From positions 6,806-22,329 of the forward strand of contig MGNI01000058.1 of the NCBI GenBank assembly GCA_001795115.1: a stretch of 15,524 bases of DNA, written 5' to 3'. Both the position numbers and the translations under genes were made by a program. The number at the start of each line of letters is the position of its first letter. Position 1 is the first letter of the stretch. This DNA is from Chloroflexi bacterium RBG_16_48_8. Its GTDB lineage: Bacteria > Chloroflexota > Anaerolineae > Anaerolineales > E44-bin32. The notes below the pieces were generated by a model. The model searched no databases. It saw only the letters and a list, made by a program, of their open reading frames with translations, and was not told where the DNA came from. Below are positions 7,130 through 15,022 of this stretch, piece by piece.

Positions 7130-7531
7130 TCATGGAGATTCTGAGGAAGTCCCTGGCAATTGCAGCCTCAAGTTCTGTTGAACGGCTTCCAGGAGTTCAT
7201 CTTGCGAGATGGGCTTGGTCAAATAGACATTCGCTCCAGCATCCAGCCCGGCTCTGATATCTTCAGGAGAATCCAGGTTGGAGATGATCACGATGGGCAT
7301 ATCCGCGAGCTCGGGATCCTGGCGGATCTTCTCACAAAGATCAAGGCCAGAGGACCCACGCAGCACGACATCTAACAAAACGAGGTCTGGCTTTTTCTTT
7401 TCCAGTTGTTTTATCGCGGCCTGAAGGGTATAGGCAACCATCACCTGGTAACCTTCGACCTCCAGCACGATGCGGTACATCTCTACCGCGTCTTTTTCAT
7501 CCTCAACAATGAGAATCGTTGAACCTGCCAT
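7130..7531 (-). CDS. Single-domain response regulator (CheY-like receiver)
   Basis: This 133-residue protein is a receiver domain with no output domain. It has the acidic pair in VEDE (Asp11, Glu12), the phospho-acceptor Asp54 in LVLLDVVL, the switch Ser84 in VIISN and Lys106 in LTKP, so phosphorylation chemistry should be intact. Such stand-alone receivers relay phosphate or bind partners, in motility, sporulation-like or phosphorelay circuits. The ATG at 7529-7531 is preferred: it gives the standard N-terminus MAGSTILIVEDE and has GGGGAG about 10 nt upstream, whereas the TTG at 7549 would place six extra residues over that site. No histidine kinase lies nearby, so it is an orphan here and its partner is unknown. 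Confidence 0.9.
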   Translation of the reverse strand: MAGSTILIVEDEKDAVEMYRIVLEVEGYQVMVAYTLQAAIKQLEKKKPDLVLLDVVLRGSSGLDLCEKIRQDPELADMPIVIISNLDSPEDIRAGLDAGANVYLTKPISQDELLEAVQQNLRLQLPGTSSESP

Positions 7532-7549
7532 CCAATTCCGTCTCCCCAA

Positions 7550-8137
7550 GAGGTTTAATGCAGAAGTATACTGCTTGCTGTGCCAAAGGTCGAATATCCC
7601 CTCTATCCCTATGATTACATCTTTCCATTGATACCCTACAAAATCCGAGAAAAAATTGCAATAGGAATTTTGAGTAAGGATGGGGGTAGTTCATTTTATA
7701 GTGCAAACTTCTTTTGGTTTTGAGGTAGAGGTGTTTGAGCTTCCGGTGATCTTATCTATCGGAAATAGTGTTTCATGCTCCTCCTTCAAAACTAAACGAT
7801 CTTGGGACAGTTCAATCAGAACAATCAAAAGAAGGGTTGAGCCTGCCTGATAAACCAAAAACGTTCCCCCGATTCGAACCCCGATGATGAAGGTGCTATA
7901 TAGGCATAACCTCCAGGGGGTAATGAATCAGGATCTTCAGGGTATGCATTCGAACATTGAAATGGATGAGTTTGACTGTTTAGTTCGTCTTTCTTGGGAA
8001 CCTTAAGATCATGGATCATTTGAAATCCTGCGAGACTCGGTTTTCTCCTACTCAACTCATAACCTTGATCCATCTGCCCGCTCCCGTTTTGAGGGCGTAA
8101 TCGCTTTGATATATCGCAATCAAAATGCGTTCAGAGG
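7550..8137. other. Mostly non-coding stretch between response regulator and glpD
   Basis: It is AT-richer than its surroundings and holds no recognisable gene apart from a doubtful 82-codon frame at 7825-8073. A TTTGAT/ATCAAA repeat with an 8-nt spacer lies at 8105-8124. The response regulator promoter must lie within it, but no convincing -35/-10 pair was found. Confidence 0.4.
7825..8073 (-). CDS. Hypothetical 82-residue protein, doubtful
   Basis: The frame starts with ATG (8071-8073), has GGGAG about 7-8 nt upstream and ends at TGA 7825-7827. The product is hydrophilic, with no signal peptide, membrane helix or familiar motif; the middle PEDPDSLPPGGYAYI is proline- and tyrosine-rich. It follows glpD in the same direction but beyond a possible terminator. 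It may be a small real gene or chance, and no function is suggested. Confidence 0.25.
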   Translation of the reverse strand: MDQGYELSRRKPSLAGFQMIHDLKVPKKDELNSQTHPFQCSNAYPEDPDSLPPGGYAYIAPSSSGFESGERFWFIRQAQPFF

Positions 8138-8169
8138 TTCCGGTTTCCGTTCTCATCTTGCAACCGGAA
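8138..8169 (-). terminator. Hairpin just after glpD, possible terminator
   Basis: TTCCGGTT (8138-8145) and AACCGGAA (8162-8169) form an 8-bp perfect stem with a 16-nt loop, three bases after the glpD stop. A TTTT run comes about ten bases further on the minus strand, so it is not a textbook intrinsic terminator. Confidence 0.4.
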
Positions 8170-8172
8170 AGA

Positions 8173-9882
8173 TCAATCCCCCAGATATCGCGTAAACTCC
8201 ATCTTGTGTTTTGATCTTAGAATATGGATGGTTCGCTGGATCTCGTCCTGAATCCTAATCTCATCCCACGCCTTCACCTTCCCGATGACATTGCCAAGTT
8301 CTCTCAATCCCTCCTCCGTGCTTCTGCCCAGCATCCCCATCATGGACCTCCGAAAGAGGAAATCATCCAGATGAGCAACATCTTCGTGTTGGACGATATA
8401 GGCGACCTCTCTTGAGCTAAAATCAGGGTAATTCATAAGTGGATGTTCCTCGCCACTACAACTAAATTCTGCTACCTCCTCAGCTCGAGTGCCGTAACGA
8501 GAAAACAAGGTCTCGATTCGCTCCAACGGCAAACCCGTCTTCTCGGAAAGCTCTGCGATCCACTTCTCTTGGCTTTCCCGCGCTTTTGGATAATCCTTGC
8601 CACCCCCTATTTCGATCTCCGCCGTTGAGGCCTGACGACGAAGTTCTAATTTTTCCATGACCCTGTCGCTCACCTGTTCAGCCAAGGCGCGGAAAGTGGT
8701 CCACTTACCACCCACGAGAGAAAAAACCGGGAAACTCCGGGAACCTTCAACCATAATCTCTTCAATCTTATGATCGCGGCTTATCTGACTGGTGCTTTGC
8801 GACTCGCTATAAGCTAATGGACGGACGCCGGAGAAGGTGAAAACAATATGCGAATGGTTGACTGCAATTCCCGGAAACACCCTTTCGATCATGTTGAAGA
8901 AATATTGGACTTCGTCTTCAGTAATGACAGCATCATCGGGGTCATCGCTGCGGATATCGGACGTACCGATGAGGACGCGGTCCTCCAGAGGAAAAATCAA
9001 GACGATGCGACCATCCTTGTTCTCAAAGAAGAATTCATGTTCTCCAATCGCTTTTCTTAATGCGGGATGATCCAGCACAAGATGGGATCCCTTCGTCCCT
9101 CCTATGAAAAGGGTTTCCTTTCCCAGAGAACGGTTGACGATGTCGATCCACGGACCCCCGGCGTTTGCCACCACCTGGGGGATAACACCGAACCGTTCGC
9201 CCGTGATTTCGTCTCTTAGCATTACCCTATCATCACGCGTCGATTCAAGGCTGACATAGTTGAGGGGAATGGCTTTCTCGCTGGCCTGCACCGCATCCAG
9301 CACCAACTCGATCGCGATGCGCTCTGGGGAGGGCATGGCCGCATCGTAGTACGTCCCGGTGAAGATCACCTCCGGGTTCAAGGCTGGAAACCGTACCAAT
9401 GATTTACCTCTGCCCATGAACACATGCTTGGGGACAGTCCCTTGTCCTCGGGTGTAGAGGTCGTAGAGAATCATCCCCAACTTGATGACGATAGCGCCCC
9501 GCTCCGCAGGACGATCGAGCACACCCAGGAATTTCAGGGGTGCATTGAGAATTCCCGAGAACCATTGAAAGATGGGAAAGGTTGTCGGCAGTGGTTTCAC
9601 TAAGTGGGGTGCGTTTTCAATGAGCCGATTTCGTTCCTGGACGGCCTCACGCACCAGGCGGAACTCCCCATTTTCGAGATAACGGATTCCACCATGCACC
9701 ATATGCGAAGAGGCTGCGCTGGCGCCGCAGCAGTAATCCCCTTGGTCTACCAGGAGGACGTCCACTCCCTGCAAAGCCAAATCCCAGAAAGCGCCGATGC
9801 CGTTGATCCCTGCCCCTACCATCAGCACACTAACTTCCGGGTTCTTCTTGTAATGTGTAATCCGTGCTTCTCTGCTCAGCAT
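8173..9882 (-). CDS. glpD: FAD-dependent glycerol-3-phosphate dehydrogenase
   Basis: This 569-residue flavoenzyme oxidises sn-glycerol 3-phosphate to dihydroxyacetone phosphate at the membrane surface and passes electrons to the quinone pool. The FAD dinucleotide fold is VGAGINGIG (22-30), followed by VLLVDQGDYCCGASAASS and the GlpD signature HGGIRYLENGEF (63-74). GGTKGSHLVLDHP and LIFPLEDRVLIGTSD fill the substrate domain, and SLVGGKWTTFRALAEQ the second FAD contact. The C-terminal helical domain has LERIETLFSRYGTRAEEV and HEDVAHLDDFLFRRS. The length is normal for the family (500-580). ATG 9880-9882 is preceded by GAGG with an 8-nt spacer, which overlaps the glpK stop; the gap is only 10 bases, so the two are almost surely co-transcribed and coupled. 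No frame damage is visible. Confidence 0.95.
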   Translation of the reverse strand: MLSREARITHYKKNPEVSVLMVGAGINGIGAFWDLALQGVDVLLVDQGDYCCGASAASSHMVHGGIRYLENGEFRLVREAVQERNRLIENAPHLVKPLPTTFPIFQWFSGILNAPLKFLGVLDRPAERGAIVIKLGMILYDLYTRGQGTVPKHVFMGRGKSLVRFPALNPEVIFTGTYYDAAMPSPERIAIELVLDAVQASEKAIPLNYVSLESTRDDRVMLRDEITGERFGVIPQVVANAGGPWIDIVNRSLGKETLFIGGTKGSHLVLDHPALRKAIGEHEFFFENKDGRIVLIFPLEDRVLIGTSDIRSDDPDDAVITEDEVQYFFNMIERVFPGIAVNHSHIVFTFSGVRPLAYSESQSTSQISRDHKIEEIMVEGSRSFPVFSLVGGKWTTFRALAEQVSDRVMEKLELRRQASTAEIEIGGGKDYPKARESQEKWIAELSEKTGLPLERIETLFSRYGTRAEEVAEFSCSGEEHPLMNYPDFSSREVAYIVQHEDVAHLDDFLFRRSMMGMLGRSTEEGLRELGNVIGKVKAWDEIRIQDEIQRTIHILRSKHKMEFTRYLGD

Positions 9883-9892
9883 TCAAAGAACC

Positions 9893-11404
9893 TCATTCCG
9901 CCTCAACCCAATGAAAGGTTCGAGTCACGGCCTTTTTCCACATGGCATAGAACTCGGTACTTGCTTTGCTTTCAAGGTTGGGCTGCCAGGTCTTATCGGC
10001 CTTCCAATTCTGCCGCATTTCATCCTGGCTCTTCCAAAAACCAACCGCATACCCAGCCGCGTAAGCCGCTCCCAGTGCGGTGGTTTCAGGTACGGTGGGG
10101 CGGATGACAGGTACACCCAAGACGTCCGCCTGGAACTGCATGAGCATTTCGTTCTTTACCATCCCGCCGTCAACCTTGAGGGATTTGAGCACAACGCCTG
10201 AATCGGCGTTCATCGCATCCAGGACCTCTCGTGTCTGGTAAGCAGTGGCCTCCAAGGTCGCCCTGGCAAAATGGCCACGATTCACATAGCGTGTCAGCCC
10301 TACAATGGCGCCCCTTGCATCCGCTCGCCAATAGGGCGCAAAGAGCCCGGAGAAAGCCGGTACGAAATAGATACCGCCGTTATCCTCGACCGTCTTGGCC
10401 AAGCTCTCAATCTCTGACGCAGAATCGATCAGCTTCAAATTGTCGCGCAGCCACTGCACGAGCGCACCTGTTATAGCGATGGAGCCTTCCAGGGCATAAA
10501 CCGTTTCTTCCTCACCGAATTGATAACATACGGTCGTTAACAATCCGTTTTCAGATTGAACGATTTCGGTCCCCGTATTCAGGATCATGAAACAGCCAGT
10601 TCCGTAGGTGTTTTTCGCCTCCCCGACCTCAAAGCATGCCTGACCAACCGTGGCTGCCTGCTGATCGCCCAGATCTCCTGCAACAGGGATGACCTCACCG
10701 AAGGGTCCATCCTGCGTGGAATGACCATAAACCTCCGACGAAGAACAGACCATTGGCAGCATCCCTATCGGAATGCCCATGGTGTCGCAAATCTCTGGAT
10801 CCCATTGCAGCCTCTCGAGGTCCATCAGCATGGTACGGCTGGCGTTGGTGACATCGGTGACATGCTTGCCGCCCTTTACCCCGCCCGTTAAATTCCAGAT
10901 CAACCAGGTATCGATGTTCCCAAAGATGGCCTGACCCGCTTCAGCCTCCTGGCGAACACCCTCCACATGATCCAGGATCCATCGAATTTTTGGACCCGAG
11001 AAGTAGGTTGCCAGGGGCAGGCCAACCTTGCGACGGAAGCGATCTTGCCCCCCTTCCCTCCCCAGATCATGAATGATCTCGCTCGTTCTCGTGTCCTGCC
11101 AGACGATGGCGTTGCAGTAAGGTTTGCCCGTTTCCCGGTCCCAGACCACCGCGGTCTCGCGCTGGTTGGTGATGCCAATCGCGGCGATGTCGCTCACTGC
11201 AGCGTCGGCTTTATCCAAGGCCTCTCGGACGACATCCTGCGTCCTGGACCAGATTTCCATGGGATCATGCTCAACCCAACCCGGTTGGGGGTAGATCTGC
11301 TCGTGTTCCAGTTGATGAGCGCCAACCGGTTCCCCCTGATGGTTGAAGATCATACAGCGGGTGCTTGTGGTCCCCTGATCGATGGAGACGATAACTTTAG
11401 CCAT
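9893..11404 (-). CDS. glpK: Glycerol kinase
   Basis: This 503-residue FGGY-family kinase phosphorylates glycerol with ATP to sn-glycerol 3-phosphate, which traps glycerol and feeds GlpD. The N-terminal phosphate loop is SIDQGTTSTRCMIF; glycerol contacts include NQRET and WQDTRT near 80-105; YGTGCFMILNTG and the C-terminal FGGY signature region with LKVDGGMVKNEMLMQF and ETTALGAAYAAGYAVGFW are intact. The length equals the E. coli enzyme within a residue or two. The ATG start has AAAGG 8 nt upstream. It is the first gene of a two-gene unit with glpD, with the stop inside the glpD ribosome binding site. No glpF transporter or glp repressor is in the window. It is divergent from the relic of another GlpD. 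Confidence 0.96.
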   Translation of the reverse strand: MAKVIVSIDQGTTSTRCMIFNHQGEPVGAHQLEHEQIYPQPGWVEHDPMEIWSRTQDVVREALDKADAAVSDIAAIGITNQRETAVVWDRETGKPYCNAIVWQDTRTSEIIHDLGREGGQDRFRRKVGLPLATYFSGPKIRWILDHVEGVRQEAEAGQAIFGNIDTWLIWNLTGGVKGGKHVTDVTNASRTMLMDLERLQWDPEICDTMGIPIGMLPMVCSSSEVYGHSTQDGPFGEVIPVAGDLGDQQAATVGQACFEVGEAKNTYGTGCFMILNTGTEIVQSENGLLTTVCYQFGEEETVYALEGSIAITGALVQWLRDNLKLIDSASEIESLAKTVEDNGGIYFVPAFSGLFAPYWRADARGAIVGLTRYVNRGHFARATLEATAYQTREVLDAMNADSGVVLKSLKVDGGMVKNEMLMQFQADVLGVPVIRPTVPETTALGAAYAAGYAVGFWKSQDEMRQNWKADKTWQPNLESKASTEFYAMWKKAVTRTFHWVEAE

Positions 11405-11779
11405 CTCTACTGCCTTTCAACTTTTCAATTGGACTGTGATCCAAGCTGTTGATGCCGTTATTGGATTGAGAGCAGTCCCCTCGAGAAGACACATCCAAGT
11501 TTAATAGATGGAGCGAAGAAGATCCATCGGGAATCCACCCGTCTATCACCAAGATGAGTGTGTATTTTACTTGATATGTGTTGGAAGATTGATCCCCCGG
11601 AATCCGATCGTTCACTTCTCCTTTTACAGCCCGTCGACCCCATCAACGGGTATTGCTCGTCCATCGGGAAGATGCCCGACAGGACGTGGCAGACCTGTCA
11701 GACGGTGTGTGGAGGAGCATCCGAGGCCACATTTCAGTGTGACCTGCAATCTCCAATCAGAATTTCAGGGAAGGGTGAA
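11405..11779. other. Region upstream of glpK, possibly decayed glpD sequence
   Basis: This stretch must carry the glpK promoter on the minus strand, but no clear elements were found. On the plus strand one frame around 11670-11780 (IGKMPDRTWQTC, then EATFQCDLQSPI) weakly recalls the GGK-TTYR and C-T segment that precedes the GlpD C-terminal domain. It could extend the relic that follows in another frame; this is tentative. Confidence 0.3.
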
Positions 11780-12143
11780 TCCTCCGGTCATATTGCCTGT
11801 TGGCTATGTGCAGCCAAAGAGAGGGCGGGCTTCCCAAGAGCGAATTTCGACCTTGTTTGAGCGGTATCGGGCCCGAGCAGCCGAGTTTGCCGATTTCATT
11901 GTGGCCGATAAGGACCAACCACTGTAGCATAAACCCTCCTTAAGCTGTCAAGAGACCCTTTTCCTGGTCAAACAAGAGAGGGTTGTGCACCTCGAAGACC
12001 GCGTGCAAAGAAAGTCCAATCTCATGAAGTTGGGCGAGTTCACGCCTGAATGGGTGGAAGACCTCACCTCCCTTCATGGGGATGCGTTAGGCTGGACAGA
12101 TGCGGGTCAATTAAAAAACGGATACGGTGGCGCGCGATCCTGA
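11780..12143 (+). pseudogene. C-terminal relic of a second GlpD
   Basis: In one frame the stretch reads SQERISTLFERYRARAAEF, then VADKDQPL, a TAG stop (11925-11927), then QETLFLVKQERVVHLEDRV, QRKSNLMKLGEFTPEWVEDL and GDALGWTDAG to TGA 12141-12143. It lines up along its length with the C-terminal domain of the GlpD in this window (ERIETLFSRYGTRAEEV, EEHPL, HEDVAHLDDFLFRRS), but the residues differ enough to be a paralogue and not a recent copy. In intact enzymes this domain caps the FAD fold; alone it cannot work. The catalytic and FAD parts are missing or unrecognisable, and the conserved R-Y-G and RRS motifs are altered (RYRAR, RKS). It is divergent from glpK. It probably remains from an older glpD replaced by the glpK-glpD pair. 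Confidence 0.75.
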
Positions 12144-12178
12144 AATGTGCGAAAATTTCCGCCTTATAAGTCACATTT
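12143..12178. promoter_or_regulatory. Possible operator: 7-bp inverted repeat ahead of the hydrolase gene
   Basis: AAATGTG (12143-12149) and CACATTT (12172-12178) are exact complements separated by 22 nt, which contains TTATAA (12164-12169), a -10-like element. The repeat lies about 30 bp before the start of the lipoprotein gene, where a promoter is expected. Chance cannot be ruled out. Confidence 0.25.
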
Positions 12179-12209
12179 GTGCCTAAACTTAAGGTAGTAG
12201 GAAGAACAT

Positions 12210-13235
12210 ATGAGTGCAAAACACGATCTTTCATTGATAAGGAGGGCAATCTTGATTTTCTTGGTCCTCCCCTTCTCCCTGACCAGCTGCAAGAGCACCT
12301 CGGGGACAGTCACAGCTACGCAGCTAAAGGATGCAGCGCCAACGCTGCCCCAACCCACAGAGGTCAAACCGCCTGAACCGACGGCCATCCCCCCCACGAC
12401 CACACCTGAACCAACGCAAGTTCCGACTGAAGAAACTGGCCCGGTTGCACTTCCTGCTGAACCACAGCATGTCGAATTTCAAGCGGAGGATGGTAAAAAC
12501 CTAGTTGGTTACTATTATCCCGCCGGGGTAAACCCTGCACCGGCGGTGATCCTGATGCATTGGGCCGGCGGCGATCAGCGCGACTGGCTTGCAATCGCGC
12601 CATGGCTGCAAAATCGACCGGAAGAACTAGCCACCTTTCCAGGTTGGGAGGCTGGGATTGGGGCAGAATGTAGGGAACAGTTGATGGGTCCCTGGCTCGA
12701 TCCCTCCTGGTTTCCGCCCGCACTCAAGGATGTATCTTTTGCCATATTCACATTCGATTTTCGCGATTTTTGTGAGAGCGAAGCCGGGCTAGAAAATCCA
12801 GAAGGCTGGCTTTTGGATGCTGTAGCGGCTTTTAAAACCGTGAGTGGATTGCCCGGAGTAGATCCGGATCAAATCGTTGCCATCGGTGCCAGTATCGGTG
12901 CGGATGCTGCGCCGGATGGCTGCTCCGAGTTTATCGTGGGAGGTGGAGTATGCCTGGGTGGCTTCTCGCTCTCACCCGGCAGCTACCTGGGAATACCTTA
13001 TGACGAGGTTGTTACACAACTGGATGAGGAAGAGATACCGGTTTGGTGTCTGGCAGCCAAGGGCGATCCCCCCTCAGCTTTCACCTGCCTATCCGCCTCC
13101 GGAGAGCACTATCAAACCACTATGTACGAGGGGGAAGAACATGGGATGATGCTCATTAAACCCGAACTGGTTCCGAATCCATTGGCACTGATTCTAGAGT
13201 TCCTGGAGGAGGCATTCGGCATAGAGACGGAGTAA
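12210..13235 (+). CDS. Secreted lipoprotein with alpha/beta-hydrolase domain
   Basis: This 341-residue protein begins with a lipoprotein signal peptide: basic MSAKHDLSLIRR, a hydrophobic helix, and lipobox LTSC with the lipidated Cys27. Residues about 40-80 form a Pro/Thr-rich spacer typical of cell-envelope lipoproteins of Chloroflexota. From about 88 to 341 the fold is an alpha/beta hydrolase of dienelactone-hydrolase style: AVILMHWAGGDQRDW (oxyanion region), nucleophile elbow GASIG with Ser228, and EEHGM with His311 as likely catalytic His; the acid is uncertain, possibly Asp286. The mature domain carries six cysteines (154, 188, 238, 248, 280, 293), suggesting disulfides outside the membrane. 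The substrate is unknown; an ester or peptide is the family norm. ATG 12210 has AGGAAG 5 nt upstream. It is a single-gene unit, closed by a strong terminator. Confidence 0.88.
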   Translation: MSAKHDLSLIRRAILIFLVLPFSLTSCKSTSGTVTATQLKDAAPTLPQPTEVKPPEPTAIPPTTTPEPTQVPTEETGPVALPAEPQHVEFQAEDGKNLVGYYYPAGVNPAPAVILMHWAGGDQRDWLAIAPWLQNRPEELATFPGWEAGIGAECREQLMGPWLDPSWFPPALKDVSFAIFTFDFRDFCESEAGLENPEGWLLDAVAAFKTVSGLPGVDPDQIVAIGASIGADAAPDGCSEFIVGGGVCLGGFSLSPGSYLGIPYDEVVTQLDEEEIPVWCLAAKGDPPSAFTCLSASGEHYQTTMYEGEEHGMMLIKPELVPNPLALILEFLEEAFGIETE

Positions 13236-13254
13236 CTTGGCTAATTAATTAAAT

Positions 13255-13292
13255 AATGCGCCGCCAAAAGACCTGGCGGCGCATTTTCTTTT
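13255..13292 (+). terminator. Strong Rho-independent terminator of the lipoprotein gene
   Basis: AATGCGCCGCCA (13255-13266) pairs perfectly with TGGCGGCGCATT (13274-13285) around a 7-nt loop and runs into TTCTTTT. It lies 20 bases after the stop codon. Confidence 0.93.
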
Positions 13293-13363
13293 GTTGCTAC
13301 AAAAAATATGTATATAAATTCATTGCTGGTCTCCATCTCTGAAAGTCACAGACGATCGGTTAG

Positions 13364-14164
13364 GGCGAAAGACCAACCTCGCCCCCCCTACTTACATTCC
13401 TTGGGCAAGATCATCAGAGTTTACAGCCCCTTGCCCTCGCCTTGTACGAGGATGGTCCTACCTTTCTCGTTGCCGGCACTTCAGTTCAATCTGGTAAAAC
13501 GACTTTGCTGTGAACCTGGCTGATCGGTCTGGCCGAACAGTATTCACCGGAAGATGGGCAATTTGTGCTTATCGACTTCCATGCCAGGACGCTGGTGGCT
13601 TTTCGCAACCTGCCCCATCAATGGGAATACATTGGAACGAAATCTGCCTTAGGAGCGACCCTGGATCGCTTATATCACGAGATCAGTCGCCGTCAGGAAG
13701 CCCTCGAAGGTGCTTACGAACAGAATCCAGAACAATTCGACCATCGCACAGTACTCAGTCGTTAGCCAAATATCCTGGTAGCAATTGATGATTATGAGAA
13801 TTTTGCTTCTAAATGTGGGAACGAGCGAAATCAACTGGTTGACTGCCTTGTAAAAGGTGCCGAATTGAGCGTTAGCTTTATTATCACAGGCAACACTTCG
13901 GAACTTCCCAGGGACTTTGACGATCCTTTCATGCAGCGCGTTTGTAAACACAGCTGTGGCGTGCTGCTTGGGGGCGATGAAGGGATGGATCAGTTCAATT
14001 TCGCACGTCGGCCCTATGGGTAACCCCCATCGAGCCTCCCCTCTGGTCGTGGTTACTTGATCCGACGAGGCCAGGTCCGCCTCTTTCAGGACGCTGCCTA
14101 TCGGGAAGAGGGACAGGATCCAACAGAGGCATTATCCTCGCGTGTAGATGAGATCAGTGATTGA
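13364..14164 (+). pseudogene. C-terminal relic of an FtsK/SpoIIIE-type (EssC-like) ATPase with three in-frame stops
   Basis: One frame reads through the whole stretch: LALYEDGPTFLVAGTSVQSG, KTTLL, stop TGA (13511-13513), TWLIGLAEQYSPEDGQFVLI, DFHARTLVAF, RLYHEISRRQEAL, stop TAG (13763-13765), PNILVAIDDYENFASKC, then SFIITGNTSELP, RRPYG, stop TAA (14021-14023), and GRGYLIRRGQVRLFQDAAYR to TGA 14162-14164. Walker A is GTSVQSGKT and Walker B is ILVAIDDYE. The order of segments and the closing GRGYL-RRG match the last ATPase module of EssC/YukA-type motor proteins of type VII secretion-like systems found in Chloroflexota. Intact proteins exceed 1000 residues; the upstream modules are absent because the lipoprotein gene and its terminator lie there. 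Three different stop codons in a preserved frame show decay by substitution. No WXG100 substrates or other secretion genes are nearby. Confidence 0.85.
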
Positions 14165-14217
14165 AACACTGCCTATTGTGAACAGTGGAAGAAATAGATT
14201 CGTTCGCCTGAACGTCT

Positions 14218-15022
14218 CTACACTGGACGATCCTCCTGCAGGCTCGGAGACTGTGGGTGAGGAAATAGAAGGACTCTATTCCCCAGCTCTACCCGAGATC
14301 GCCTCCCACTCAGTACATGCAGTCCCAACATCGCCCCCAAGAGGACGACAAGGCTAACCACCTGCGCACTTCGAACGCTCCCCACAATAAGGGCGCTGTC
14401 CCCTCGGAAAGCCTCCAGAAAGAGACGACTCCCAGCCACCATCCCCATCCATGCCAGAAAAGTAAATCCAGGGAACGTCTGCCACACTCGTGTCCGCCAA
14501 AGGACGAAAATAATCAAGGAGGCGATCAGGATCTCATAAATCTGCGAGGGGTGCCTACGCTCGCCCCAAAGTTCGATCGCCCAAGGGACCGAGCTGGGAG
14601 CGCCGAAGGGATCCCCGCTGGAGAGATGCGAGAGCCCCAAAGCCAGACCGAAAACGGCAAAACCGGGAGCCAGGGCGTCCAATGTCGGCCAAAGCGGCAA
14701 GCCCTTGCGCTGTCCATAGATCCATGCTGCCAGCAAACCGGCGAGGAGGCCCTCTTCCTGAGCCAGGGTGGCCAGATTGAGGGAGAAAAGGCTCAACGGA
14801 TTTTCAACATAAACATCGATGAACCCCACAGCATACCATCTGACGCTCCCCTACAACCCCAGCCACGAGTCCGATCAGGATCAAGTTGCTCAACGTAGAT
14901 GTTGAGAGGCTGCGCCTGGGCGCTTCTTTCTCAAGGATGCTTATTGCTATCCAAACTCCAGCCAGGAGAAATAACCCTGGGAGCTGGATGGCTAAGGGTC
15001 CCAATTGCACGATCGGGAACAT
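14218..15022 (-). pseudogene. lgt: Lgt-like (prolipoprotein diacylglyceryl transferase family) membrane protein, one frame change
   Basis: Two frames join into one multi-helix membrane protein of about 267 residues. The first (15022 down to about 14840) begins MFPIVQLGPLAIQLPG and reaches LVAGVVGER; the second continues WYAVGFIDVYVENPLSLF and holds GERRHPSQIYE (Lgt signature, R-H-P-S-Q-x-Y-E) and GSRLFLEAFRGD near the end. One extra base at about 14839 accounts for the break: total length 805 nt is one more than a multiple of three. Lgt moves diacylglyceryl to the lipobox Cys of prelipoproteins. However, the canonical HGG motif is EEG here, and the GRLGNF-N-E motif with an essential Arg is replaced by GLSHLSSGD, so classical activity is doubtful. 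The ATG overlaps the upstream thioredoxin-like stop as TGATG, a coupled pair. The single break could be a sequencing error. Confidence 0.8.

Noticed and set aside
7861..7880. tRNA-like T-loop on the minus strand (GGGGTTCGAATC)
   Set aside because: The bases after the loop are CGGGG, which cannot pair with the CGGGG before it, and no acceptor, D or anticodon arms could be found around it.
11508..11780. Separate protein-coding gene ahead of the GlpD relic
   Set aside because: The frame is open and joins the relic, but its first 90 residues have no recognisable motif and no ribosome binding site was seen, so it is treated as non-coding or decayed.
13511..14023. Stop-codon recoding (for example TGA read as an amino acid)
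   Set aside because: All three stop codons occur in the relic, and the intact genes in the window use TGA and TAA as normal ends, so one recoded stop cannot explain it.
14317..14898. 193-codon plus-strand frame opposite the Lgt-like gene
   Set aside because: It is the antisense of the Lgt-like gene, rich in polar low-order sequence with no motif, while the minus strand shows clear Lgt signatures.
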